DNA from: Kribbella voronezhensis
GTDB taxonomy: Bacteria > Actinomycetota > Actinomycetes > Propionibacteriales > Kribbellaceae
DNA length: 64,000 nt
NCBI RefSeq assembly: GCF_004365175.1
Contig: NZ_SOCE01000001.1
Span: 4,347,403 to 4,411,402, forward strand
Reading direction: 5' to 3'
Shown: positions 31,727 to 39,772 of the stretch, piece by piece
Layout: each line of letters opens with the position of its first letter
Position numbering within the stretch: the stretch's first letter is position 1
Translations under genes and position numbers: made by a program
Notes under the pieces: generated by a model
What the model was told of the DNA's origin: nothing
The model's input: only the letters and a program-made list of their open reading frames with translations
The model's database searches: none

Positions 31727-31774
31727 TAGCTGGAAACTTCCAATCGCTATTTGCAAACTTGTTTCCAGGCAACG
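31727..31774. repeat. Right 48-bp inverted repeat of the DUF559 cassette
   Basis: Inverted partner of 30652-30699 (45/48). It ends 10 bp before the stop codon of nuoD and does not disturb that gene. Confidence 0.9.
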
Positions 31775-31784
31775 AAGCAGGCCG

Positions 31785-32990
31785 CTACTTGTCGATGTCG
31801 CCTACGACGAAGAACATGCTGCCGAGGATGGCGATCATGTCGGCGACGATGGTGTTGGGGAGCATTTCGGGGAGGACCGAGATGTTGTTGAAGCTGGCGG
31901 AGCGGAGTTTGAGGCGCCAGGGGGTTTTGTCGCCTCGGGAGACGAGGTAGTAGCCGTTGATGCCCAGCGGGTTCTCGGTCCAGCAGTAGGTCTGGCCCTC
32001 GGGGACCTTGAGGATCTTGGGGAGGCGGGTGCTGACCGGGCCGGCCGGCATCGTGCGGAGGCGGTCGAGGCAGGCGTCGACGAGGTCGAGAGAGACCTTC
32101 ACCTGGTCGAGGAGGACTGCGAAGCGGGCGAAGCAGTCGCCTTCGGTGCGGGTGACGACACGCAGTACGCCGTCCTGGGCGAGCTCCTCGTACGCCAGGT
32201 ACGGCTCGTCGCGGCGGAGGTCCGCGTCGACTCCGGAGGCCCGGGCGATCGGGCCGGAGACGCCGTACGCCGCGATCAGCTCGGGTGAGAGGCGACCGAT
32301 GCCGACCGTCCGGGCGCGGAAGATCTCGTTGCCGAGGATGAGGTTCTCGATGTCGGGGAGACGACGCCGTACCGCGGCCGACGCGGCCCCGGCGCGTTCG
32401 AGCCAGCCGAGCGGGATGTCCTCCTTCAGCCCGCCGACCCGGTTGAACATGTAGTGCATCCGGCCGCCGGACAGTTCCTCCATCACCGCCTGGATCGTCT
32501 CGCGCTCGCGGAAGGCGTAGAAGACCGGCGTGATCGCGCCGAGTTCGAGCGGGTAGGAGCCGAGGAACATCAGGTGGTTGAGGATCCGGTTGAGTTCGGC
32601 GAGCAGCGTGCGCAACCAGACGGCCCGGACCGGTACTTCGAGGCCCATCATCCGCTCGACGGCCAGCACGACGCCGAGCTCGTTGGAGAACGCGGACAGC
32701 CAGTCGTGCCGGTTCGCCAGCACGAGGATCTGCCGGTAGTCGCGGACCTCGAAGAGCTTCTCGGCGCCGCGGTGCATGTAGCCGACGATCGGCTCGCAGT
32801 GCAGGATCCGCTCGCCGTCGAGGGTGAGCCGCAGCCGCAGTACGCCGTGGGTGGCGGGGTGCTGCGGCCCGATGTTGAGCACCATGTCGGTGGTCGGCAG
32901 CTCCGACGCAGTACCTGTGCCGCCGCGCTCGTAAACCGGGTCCAGTCCGGCCGCGCCCGCCCCGAGACCCACCACTCGTTCCACGCTCAT
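31785..32990 (-). CDS. nuoD: Orphan NADH-quinone oxidoreductase subunit D
   Basis: A 401-residue 49-kDa (NuoD/NiFe-hydrogenase large-subunit-like) protein, the quinone-site subunit of complex I. Signatures are MVLNIGPQHPATHGVLRLRL, the HRGAEKLFE region, ANRHDWLSAFSNELGVVLAV and a C-terminal ADMIAILGSMFFVVGDIDK. No other complex I gene is nearby, so it is the extra, stand-alone nuoD paralogue seen in several actinobacteria rather than part of the nuo operon. The ATG at 32990 is preferred. It is divergent from the PH-domain genes with 26 bp between starts. Confidence 0.92.
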   Translation of the reverse strand: MSVERVVGLGAGAAGLDPVYERGGTGTASELPTTDMVLNIGPQHPATHGVLRLRLTLDGERILHCEPIVGYMHRGAEKLFEVRDYRQILVLANRHDWLSAFSNELGVVLAVERMMGLEVPVRAVWLRTLLAELNRILNHLMFLGSYPLELGAITPVFYAFRERETIQAVMEELSGGRMHYMFNRVGGLKEDIPLGWLERAGAASAAVRRRLPDIENLILGNEIFRARTVGIGRLSPELIAAYGVSGPIARASGVDADLRRDEPYLAYEELAQDGVLRVVTRTEGDCFARFAVLLDQVKVSLDLVDACLDRLRTMPAGPVSTRLPKILKVPEGQTYCWTENPLGINGYYLVSRGDKTPWRLKLRSASFNNISVLPEMLPNTIVADMIAILGSMFFVVGDIDK

Positions 32991-33016
32991 GACCCCTATC
33001 GTGACAGGCTTGGGTC

Positions 33017-33505
33017 GTGAACGACCTCTTCGCACCTTCGGATGTCAGCTGGACGCCGGTCTCCAAGAACCTCGCGGCGCTGCGCCGGCTCAACGTCGGG
33101 ATCGTGCTCGGGCTGCTGGCGATCGCCGGGCTGGTGGTCCTCGGGCTCACCGTGGGCTGGCTGTACGGCGTACTCGCGGTGGTCCTCGCCGCTGCCGTCT
33201 TCGGCTGGGCCTGGGTGCTGATCGGCCGGAACCAGCGCTCCTGGAAGTACGCCGAGCGCGAGGACGAGCTGCTGGTCAGCCACGGGGTGATGTTCCGCGA
33301 GCTGGTGGTGGTGCCGTACGGACGAATGCAGTTCGTCGACGTCGCGGCGGGACCGTTGGAGCGCGCGTTCGGGATGGCCACGGTCGAGTTGCACACCGCG
33401 ACGCCGGCCACGGACGCGAAGATCCCCGGGCTGCATCCCGACGAGGCCGCGAGGCTGCGGGACCGGTTGTCCGCGCTCGGCCAGGCGCAGGCGTGGGGCC
33501 TGTGA
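33017..33505 (+). CDS. PH-domain membrane protein (YdbS-like)
   Basis: A 162-residue protein with two membrane helices (about residues 25-45 and 48-68) followed by a bacterial PH (bPH2/DUF304) domain: EDELLVSHGVMFRELVVVPY and GRMQFVDVAAGPLERAFGMA. Such YdbS/YdbT pairs are found across bacteria; their job is not settled. It starts with GTG and overlaps the second PH-domain gene by GTGA, so both are made together. Confidence 0.9.
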   Translation: MNDLFAPSDVSWTPVSKNLAALRRLNVGIVLGLLAIAGLVVLGLTVGWLYGVLAVVLAAAVFGWAWVLIGRNQRSWKYAEREDELLVSHGVMFRELVVVPYGRMQFVDVAAGPLERAFGMATVELHTATPATDAKIPGLHPDEAARLRDRLSALGQAQAWGL

Positions 33506-34980
33506 CCGAGCCGACCGCCCCGCCGCAGGCATCACAGCCGCCGCACGCCCCGCAGCAGCCGGACGCACCGCAGGCACCACAGACACCGCAGCCTGTGATC
33601 GAGAAGACGGGTGACCGGCTGCACCCGCTGACGCCGTTCGTGAAGGGCTGGGGGTACTTCGTCGTCGCCGCCGTCGCGATGGCGAACAACGAGAGCCTGC
33701 GCAGCAACCTGAAGATCGCCGGGATCGGCCTGCTCGCCGTCCTGGTCGGTGGGATCCTGCTCGGTGCGTTGTCGTGGTGGTTCACCAAGTGGCAGCTGAC
33801 CGACGATGCGATCCGGGTGGACAGCGGGTTCCTGTTCCGGCGGACCAGGATCATCCGGTTCGACCGGATCCAGACGATCGATGTCGCGCAGCCGTTCGTG
33901 GCCCGGTTGTTCGGGATGGCCGAGCTGCGGATGGACGTCGCGGGCGGCGGCAAGAACGACGGCAAGCTGAGCTACTTCTCCGAGGCCGACGCCACCAAGC
34001 TCCGCGGTACTTTGTTGCTCCGGGCAAAGGGCGAGGTCGCCGCGGCGCAGCAGGAACTCCATCACGAAGAGGCGCCGCCGCTGCTGGTGGTGCCGACCGG
34101 AAGGTTGCTCGGTGCAACATTGCTGTCGTCGACGGTGCTGGCCAGTGCGGCGGCGTTGATCTGGCTGATCGTGACGACGATGGTGTTCGAGTTCCACGTC
34201 GGCCTGTTCGCCGGTCTGCCGCTGTTGCTCGGTGTCGTGCAGCCGATCTGGAAGCAGGTCGTCGGCAACCACGGCTTCACCTTGTCGGAGACGCACGACG
34301 GACTGCGAACCAAGCGCGGCCTCTTCGACGTGCAGCGGCAGACGGTCCCGCCGGGCCGCGTGCAGGGCCTGCTGATCACCGAGCCGTTGATCTGGCGCCT
34401 GATCGGCTGGTCGCGGGTCGACCTGGACATCGCCGGAGTGGCGGGCTCCAAGGCGGACGGCGAGGAAGAGCATGAGGGTGCGCAGCTACTGCCCGTCGGT
34501 CAGCGCGGTGAGGTAGCGGCTGTGCTCAGAAGGGTCCTGCCGGGCACAGAGCTGGCAGCGATCGAGATGCACAGAGCGCCGGAGCGAGTGAAGTGGCTGC
34601 GGCCGATCGGCTGGCGCTATCTCTCGTACGGCGTCGACGGTCAGGTACTGGTGACTACCCGGGGCTGGGTGAGCCGCCGTACGTCGATCGTGCTGCACCA
34701 CAAGACTCAGTCCGTGCGCCTGCAGCAGGGACCCCTCCAGCGCCGCCTGGGGCTCGCCAACGTCCATGTGGACACTCCGCAAGGTCCGACCGACGCAGTG
34801 GCGCTCCACCGCGAGCTGGGTGAGGCTGCCCAGCTGGTAGAGGCTCAGGCCGACAGGGCACGCGAAGCGCGTCGTACGACGTCGTCGCCCGCGCCGGTCC
34901 ACACCCAGCCGAACGCACCGAGCCCTGACGAGTCCAGTAGCTCCGCGGCCTCACCGGCGGACGACAGCTCGGCCAGGTAG
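33502..34980 (+). CDS. Multi-PH-domain membrane protein (YdbT-like)
   Basis: A 492-residue partner of the preceding protein. A Pro/Gln/Ala-rich N-terminal tail (about 35 residues) precedes hydrophobic segments at about 48-62, 72-95, 200-222 and 224-245. These separate bPH2 domains visible as DSGFLFRRTRIIRFDRIQTI, KRGLFDVQRQTVPPGRVQGL and TRGWVSRRTSIVLHHKTQSV, each with the family's R-x-R-x3-hydrophobic-x-R/H pattern. The GTG start overlaps the upstream gene (GTGA). The last 136 bp overlap the convergent methyltransferase gene; the C-terminal Ser/Ala/Pro-rich tail is encoded there. Confidence 0.9.
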   Translation: MTEPTAPPQASQPPHAPQQPDAPQAPQTPQPVIEKTGDRLHPLTPFVKGWGYFVVAAVAMANNESLRSNLKIAGIGLLAVLVGGILLGALSWWFTKWQLTDDAIRVDSGFLFRRTRIIRFDRIQTIDVAQPFVARLFGMAELRMDVAGGGKNDGKLSYFSEADATKLRGTLLLRAKGEVAAAQQELHHEEAPPLLVVPTGRLLGATLLSSTVLASAAALIWLIVTTMVFEFHVGLFAGLPLLLGVVQPIWKQVVGNHGFTLSETHDGLRTKRGLFDVQRQTVPPGRVQGLLITEPLIWRLIGWSRVDLDIAGVAGSKADGEEEHEGAQLLPVGQRGEVAAVLRRVLPGTELAAIEMHRAPERVKWLRPIGWRYLSYGVDGQVLVTTRGWVSRRTSIVLHHKTQSVRLQQGPLQRRLGLANVHVDTPQGPTDAVALHRELGEAAQLVEAQADRAREARRTTSSPAPVHTQPNAPSPDESSSSAASPADDSSAR

Positions 34981-35732
34981 CGCAGCGGCTCGCTCCGGGC
35001 CAGCTCCTGGCTGGGGCGCGCAGCAGCAACCCCGAGGGCCAGCAGGGCATCTCGCTGACTGGTGACGGTGCCACCGGCTACCGCAGCCAGTGAATCCAAG
35101 GCGACGTGAGCGGTGAGATCGCAGGAGCCGTCAGCGACGGGCGAGCACTCGCGACCATTGCGGAAACCGGTCAGAGTCCCGTACGGCGGACGCCCGCCTC
35201 GAGCGTGCCCGTAGTCGATCGCGATGGCCAGGCCGTGATCGAGCCGACCGACAACGTCCGACCACACCTCGTCGCGGGCCAGCCCGATCTCGGCCCGGTC
35301 ACCCGGTTCGGCCAGCGGCCACCAGGTCGACAGCCAGGCCAGGTCGTTGCCCTCGACAACCTCGCCGAGACTCAGGTCGGCCAGCAGGTACCGGGGCGTG
35401 CCCTGGTCGTCCAGCTCGGCCAGCTCGCAGGGGACGTTGTCGAGCCACTCGTTGGCGATCACCAGACCGGTCAGCGTCGAAGGCAGTTCGTCGTCCAGCT
35501 CCACGTCCAGGACTTCGAGGTCGCACTCGCGCAGCACCTTGCCGAGTTCACCCGATCCCGCCCCGATGTCGACGACCTGCGACGCCCCGACAGCCGAGGC
35601 CAACCGGGCCAGCGCCTGGCCGAACAAGGCCGACGCGTGCACCGACGTACGGAAGTGTTGGGCGGGTCGTTCGCGCCGGTAGAACCCGTCTGGGCCGTAC
35701 AGCGCGGCTTCCCACGCCTCGCGGAACCTCAC
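34845..35732 (-). CDS. MidA/NDUFAF7-like SAM-dependent methyltransferase
   Basis: A 295-residue DUF185-type methyltransferase. It begins MRFREAWEAALYGPDGFYRR with HFRTSVHASALFGQAL, has the SAM-binding motif VVDIGAGSGELGKVL (about residues 53-67) and the downstream VIANEWLDNVPCELAELDD, all typical of the family related to the mitochondrial complex I assembly factor that methylates an Arg of the NuoD homologue. An orphan nuoD lies nearby, but that link is only suggestive. The GTG start overlaps the stop of the LigT-like gene (GTGA). The 3' end overlaps the PH-domain gene by 136 bp, tail to tail. Confidence 0.87.
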   Translation of the reverse strand: MRFREAWEAALYGPDGFYRRERPAQHFRTSVHASALFGQALARLASAVGASQVVDIGAGSGELGKVLRECDLEVLDVELDDELPSTLTGLVIANEWLDNVPCELAELDDQGTPRYLLADLSLGEVVEGNDLAWLSTWWPLAEPGDRAEIGLARDEVWSDVVGRLDHGLAIAIDYGHARGGRPPYGTLTGFRNGRECSPVADGSCDLTAHVALDSLAAVAGGTVTSQRDALLALGVAAARPSQELARSEPLRYLAELSSAGEAAELLDSSGLGAFGWVWTGAGDDVVRRASRALSA

Positions 35733-36304
35733 TCGAGCCCGATGCCGCCGAGCGGGACCGAGCCGGTGAGCTGCCAGATGCCGTCGTCGCCCTCGCGCCA
35801 GATGGTCAGGTCGTCGAGGCGGATCGTCGGGAGTTCCTCGGCGGCCAGCGCGGCCTCGGCCTCGGCGAGCACCTGGTCGCCGCCCTGGGCGGACGACGAG
35901 ATGGTCAGGTGCGGGTGCGGATCCGGGTGCTCACCGCCGTACGGCGGGCATTCGGGGAAGGCGTCGATCACCGTCTGCATCAGGGCGCGGATCTGGTCGA
36001 ACGGCTCCGGCCGCAGCCACGTCGTACCGTTCTCGAACTGCCCTGCGGTGGAGAAGCTGAGGTCGAACGGCTGGATCGGTGCCAGCACCTCCTCGAGCCG
36101 CCGGACCTTGTCGGGCTGGGGCTCGGCGAGCCAGGGCACCAGCACGGTGACGTGCGGCGGGATCAGCTCGTTCAGCGCCATCGTCGGTCGCGCAGGCGAA
36201 TAGGACACCGAACGCCAGCGATCGGTGAATTCGGCGAGTTCCGGGACGGCGATCAGGATCGCGGTCAGCCCGGTGCGCGCGGCCCAGGGGTTTCGTTCGC
36301 TCAC
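35729..36304 (-). CDS. 2'-5' RNA ligase/LigT-like phosphoesterase
   Basis: A 191-residue protein of the 2H phosphoesterase superfamily. The two H-x-T motifs are seen: PPHVTVLVPW (about residue 51) and HPHLTISSSA (about 132). Such proteins act on cyclic phosphates or nucleotide ends; the substrate is unknown. Starts at 36310 and 36304 are both GTG; the latter has GGGAG 9 nt upstream and is preferred. It is translationally coupled to the methyltransferase gene downstream. Confidence 0.85.
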   Translation of the reverse strand: MSERNPWAARTGLTAILIAVPELAEFTDRWRSVSYSPARPTMALNELIPPHVTVLVPWLAEPQPDKVRRLEEVLAPIQPFDLSFSTAGQFENGTTWLRPEPFDQIRALMQTVIDAFPECPPYGGEHPDPHPHLTISSSAQGGDQVLAEAEAALAAEELPTIRLDDLTIWREGDDGIWQLTGSVPLGGIGLE

Positions 36305-36429
36305 GGCCACATGCTCCCACCAGTTGTGACGAAGGACGTAGTGCCACTGCGAAGGACCGGGCCGTAGGGTGGAGCCGACCGCACGAACCGTCTGGTACCC
36401 ACCAAGGGACTGGAACGTAGAGAGTGGAC

Positions 36430-37266
36430 ATGGAACGCATCGGCATCATCGGCTTCGGCCGGGCCGGTGGCGCCTTGGGAGCAGCCTTGGCGTCCGCCGG
36501 ATATCCCGTCACCGGAGTCAGCGCTCGCTCGCGCGCGTCACGAGAACGCGCCGCGCGACTCCTTCCGCACGTCCCAGTCCTGGAGCCCGCCGAGGTGGTG
36601 GCCGGCGCCGACGTGGTCGTGCTCGCCGTACCGGACGATGTGATCGGTGAGGTAGCAACCAGCCTGCCGTTCACCAAGAGCCAGTACGCCGTGCACCTGT
36701 CCGGCGCCCACGGCACCGCCGTACTACGGGGGATCGCCGCGACTCCGGTCGCGCTGCACCCCCCGATGACGTTCACCGACGCCCCCGTGAGCCTGGCAGG
36801 CGTCGTGTTCACCGCGACGGCACCGGAGCGAGCTCTGGTCGAGCGCCTGGTGAAGGACCTCGGCGCCGAGGTGCAGTGGATCGCAGAGGAGCAGCGTGCG
36901 CTCTACCACGCGGGCTTGGTCCACGGTGCGAACCACCTGGTCACACTGGTCAGCCAGGCCCTCGACGTACTGCGTGAAGCCGGCGTGGTGGACCCGTCGG
37001 CCACACTTCGGCCACTGCTGACCGCAACTCTCGACAACACGCTGCGGTCCGGTCATGATGCGCTCACCGGGCCGATCGTGCGGGGCGACGTCGAGACCGT
37101 CCAGGCACATCTGGCGGTACTGCGTGGTCGCCCGGCGAGCACCTACGCCGAACTGGCGCGGGCGACGGTGGAAATGGCGGCAGGCGACGGCCGGGTGGAC
37201 GCGGAGACGGCCGCCAGAATCGTTCAGGTGCTGGAGCGGGATCGGACAGGGGAGGCACCGCGATGA
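36430..37266 (+). CDS. DUF2520 Rossmann-fold protein upstream of panC
   Basis: A 278-residue NAD(P)-binding protein: IGIIGFGRAGGALGAALASA at the start, the VVVLAVPDDVIGEVATSL stretch, and a helical C-terminal domain with HAGLVHGANHLVTLVSQALD, which defines DUF2520. The architecture resembles ketopantoate reductase/prephenate dehydrogenase-type enzymes. It overlaps panC by ATGA, so a role near pantoate metabolism is a reasonable inference but unproven. ATG at 36430 is preferred over a GTG two codons earlier. Confidence 0.88.
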   Translation: MERIGIIGFGRAGGALGAALASAGYPVTGVSARSRASRERAARLLPHVPVLEPAEVVAGADVVVLAVPDDVIGEVATSLPFTKSQYAVHLSGAHGTAVLRGIAATPVALHPPMTFTDAPVSLAGVVFTATAPERALVERLVKDLGAEVQWIAEEQRALYHAGLVHGANHLVTLVSQALDVLREAGVVDPSATLRPLLTATLDNTLRSGHDALTGPIVRGDVETVQAHLAVLRGRPASTYAELARATVEMAAGDGRVDAETAARIVQVLERDRTGEAPR

Positions 37267-38090
37267 GACTCACCCAGACGAAGGCGGAGTTGCGGGCGGC
37301 CGCGGCGATCCGGCCACGGGCCGTGGTGATGACGATGGGTGCCCTGCACGAGGGGCATGCCGCGTTGCTCGCCGAGGCCCGGGAGCGGGTCGGGCCGGAC
37401 GGCAGCGTGGTCCTGACGATCTTCGTGAATCCCTTGCAGTTCGGGCCGACCGAGGACTTCGACCGGTACCCGCGGACACTGGCCAGCGATCTCGCGATCG
37501 CCAAGAACGAGGGCGTCGACCTGGTCTTCAACCCGTCCCGCGACGAGCTGTACCCGAACGAGCCGTCGATCACTGTGCATCCCGGCCCGCTGGCCGACGA
37601 GTTGGAGGGGATGGTCCGCCCGGGCCACTTCGCCGGCGTACTGACCGTGGTGTCGAAGATGCTGCACCTGACCGCGCCGGACCTGGCGCTGTTCGGCGAG
37701 AAGGACTACCAGCAGCTGACGCTGATCCGGGAGATGGTGTGCGACCTGGACATGGACGTCGACATCGTCCCGGTGCAGACCGTGCGCGAACCCGACGGGC
37801 TCGCACTGTCCTCACGCAATCGCTACCTGTCGGAGACCGAGCGTGACGAAGCGCTCGTGCTCTATCGAGCCCTGACCGCCGGCGCGAAGGCCGGGATGAA
37901 CGGCCCCGACGCGGTGATGTCCGCCGCCCATGCCGAACTTGAGGCGGTTCCGTCGGTGAAGATCGACTATCTCGCTCTGCGAGCACCCGATCTCGGTCCG
38001 GTGATCGGCCCCGGCGAGGCCCGGATGCTGATCGCCGCCCGGGTGGGCAGCACCCGTCTCATTGACAACATTTCCATCACGCTCCGGTGA
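37263..38090 (+). CDS. panC: Pantothenate synthetase
   Basis: A 275-residue enzyme that condenses pantoate with beta-alanine using ATP. The nucleotide-binding motifs are present: VVMTMGALHEGHAALLAEAR with HxGH (HEGH), FVNPLQFGPTEDFDRYPRTL, LFGEKDYQQLTLIREMV and the KMSKS-like LALSSRNRYLSETER. The ATG overlaps the stop of the DUF2520 gene (ATGA). Downstream nadB begins 22 bp later with its own -10 box. Confidence 0.96.
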   Translation: MRLTQTKAELRAAAAIRPRAVVMTMGALHEGHAALLAEARERVGPDGSVVLTIFVNPLQFGPTEDFDRYPRTLASDLAIAKNEGVDLVFNPSRDELYPNEPSITVHPGPLADELEGMVRPGHFAGVLTVVSKMLHLTAPDLALFGEKDYQQLTLIREMVCDLDMDVDIVPVQTVREPDGLALSSRNRYLSETERDEALVLYRALTAGAKAGMNGPDAVMSAAHAELEAVPSVKIDYLALRAPDLGPVIGPGEARMLIAARVGSTRLIDNISITLR

Positions 38091-38100
38091 AATCGATTGA

Positions 38101-38106
38101 TACCGT
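38101..38106 (+). promoter_or_regulatory. -10 box of nadB
   Basis: TACCGT 6 nt before the ATG of nadB, with no Shine-Dalgarno sequence, indicating a leaderless nadB-nadC-coaX transcript. Confidence 0.5.
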
Positions 38107-38112
38107 CGCGGG

Positions 38113-39768
38113 ATGACTGCTCCTGCTGTGCCGCAACGGCTGGCTGCGCCCGAGCCCGGTTGGACCGACACCGTCGACGTGGTGGTGATCGGCTCGGGGA
38201 TCGCGGGGCTGACCGCCGCGCTCGAGGCTCGCGAACTCGGCACCGTGCTGGTGGTGACGAAAGACGTGATCGCCTCCGGCTCGACGCAGTGGGCACAAGG
38301 CGGAATCGCAGCGGCGCTCGGGCCGGGTGACTCGCCGGAGCAACACCTGCAGGACACCTTGGTTGCGGGCGCCGGCCTGAGCGATCCGGTCGCGGTACGG
38401 GCTCTTGTCACCGAAGGGCCGGACGCCGTACGGGATCTGATCGAGTTGGGGGCGCGGTTCGACAGTGACGCGGCCGGTGATCTGTCGCTGACTCGCGAAG
38501 GTGGTCACCACCGCAATCGGATCGCGCACGCAGGTGGCGACGCTACCGGCGCCGAGATCGAGCGGGCGCTGGTCGCCGCCGTGAAGCGGGCGCCGGACAT
38601 CCGGCTGATGGAGCACGCCTTGGTGCTCGACCTGTTGACCGCCGAGGACGGCGCGGTCGCGGGCGTCACCGTGCACGTGATGGGCGAGGGGCAACTCGAC
38701 GGCGTCGGGGCGATCCGCAGCCGCGCGGTGATCCTGGCTTCGGGTGGGCTCGGCCAGTTGTACGCCGCCACGACGAACCCGAGTGTCTCGACCGGCGACG
38801 GGATGGCGTTGGCCTTGCGGGCCGGCGCGAAGGTGCGCGATCTGGAGTTCGTGCAGTTCCATCCGACCGTGCTGTGGTTGGGCAAGAGTGCGAAAGGCCA
38901 ACAGCCGTTGGTGTCCGAGGCCGTCCGCGGTGAGGGCGCGTTCCTGGTCGACCACGAGGGCAAGCGCTTCATGCAAGGCCGGCACGAGCTCGCGGACCTC
39001 GCGCCACGCGACATCGTGGCGAAGGCGATCATGCGTCAGATGCTTGCCTCCGGCAAGGATCACGTGTTCCTGGACGCCCGGCACTTCGGCGACGAGAAGT
39101 GGCGGGTGCGGTTCCCGACCATCCTGGCGTCCTGCCGGTCGCACGGTATCGACCCGGTGCGCGAGCTGATCCCCGTCGCGCCTGCTTGTCATTACTCGTC
39201 GGGTGGCGTCTGGACCGACCTGCAAGGCCAGACCTCAGTGCCTGGGCTGTACGCCTGTGGCGAGGTCGCCTGCACGGGCGTCCACGGCGCGAACCGGCTC
39301 GCTTCGAACTCTCTGCTCGAAGGACTGGTCTTCGCCCGCCGGATCACCAACTCGCTGGCCGCCGAGCTGCCCGAACTCCGCGAGCCGGCGATCGACCGGC
39401 GCGTGCCCGGGCTGGTGGACGCGGACGTCGTACCGGAGATGCAGCGGGTGATGACGGTCGGCGCCGGGGTGATCCGGAGCGCGAGCGGGCTGGCCGACTC
39501 CGGGGCGATGCTGGGGAAGCTGATCGAGCAACCGGCGGGCGAGCCCGGTACGCCGGGTTGGGAGGCGACCAACCTCGTCACGGTCGCGTCCGCCCTGATC
39601 GCCGCGGCCACCGCGCGCGAGGAGAGCCGCGGCTCGCACTGGCGTGAGGACCACCCGGATCGCGACGACGAGAACTGGTCGGGCAATCTGGACCTGACAC
39701 TGGCCGCCGAGGGCGACTCGAGCCGGCCTGGCGCGACGTTCGTGCCACTGCAACAGGAGGGGAAGTAG
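38113..39768 (+). CDS. nadB: L-aspartate oxidase
   Basis: A 551-residue flavoprotein that oxidises aspartate to iminoaspartate for NAD synthesis. The FAD-binding start is VVVIGSGIAGLTAALEAREL; further signatures are ASGSTQWAQGGIAAALGPGD, EGGHHRNRIAHAGGDATG with active-site residues, FVQFHPTVLW, PACHYSSGGVWTDLQGQTSV and the FAD-binding GVHGANRLASNSLLEGLVFA. nadA is not in the window. nadC follows 4 bp later. Confidence 0.96.
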   Translation: MTAPAVPQRLAAPEPGWTDTVDVVVIGSGIAGLTAALEARELGTVLVVTKDVIASGSTQWAQGGIAAALGPGDSPEQHLQDTLVAGAGLSDPVAVRALVTEGPDAVRDLIELGARFDSDAAGDLSLTREGGHHRNRIAHAGGDATGAEIERALVAAVKRAPDIRLMEHALVLDLLTAEDGAVAGVTVHVMGEGQLDGVGAIRSRAVILASGGLGQLYAATTNPSVSTGDGMALALRAGAKVRDLEFVQFHPTVLWLGKSAKGQQPLVSEAVRGEGAFLVDHEGKRFMQGRHELADLAPRDIVAKAIMRQMLASGKDHVFLDARHFGDEKWRVRFPTILASCRSHGIDPVRELIPVAPACHYSSGGVWTDLQGQTSVPGLYACGEVACTGVHGANRLASNSLLEGLVFARRITNSLAAELPELREPAIDRRVPGLVDADVVPEMQRVMTVGAGVIRSASGLADSGAMLGKLIEQPAGEPGTPGWEATNLVTVASALIAAATAREESRGSHWREDHPDRDDENWSGNLDLTLAAEGDSSRPGATFVPLQQEGK

Positions 39769-39772
39769 TCGT

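Larger units (their letters stand above)
30652..31774 (-). mobile_element. Putative 1.1-kb mobile cassette carrying a DUF559 gene
   Basis: One gene bounded by 48-bp inverted repeats with 3 mismatches, inserted between two genes of a conserved housekeeping order and with nothing else inside. The gene's stop codon overlaps the left repeat, and its start is 67 bp from the right repeat. A 7-bp direct repeat, GGCAACG, is found at 30644-30650 and 31768-31774 and may be a target duplication. No transposase is encoded; mobility would need the Vsr-like nuclease or help from elsewhere. Inference from structure only. Confidence 0.6.

Noticed and set aside
31785..32990. Part of a complex I (nuo) operon
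   Set aside because: Only nuoD is present; the neighbours are unrelated genes on both sides.
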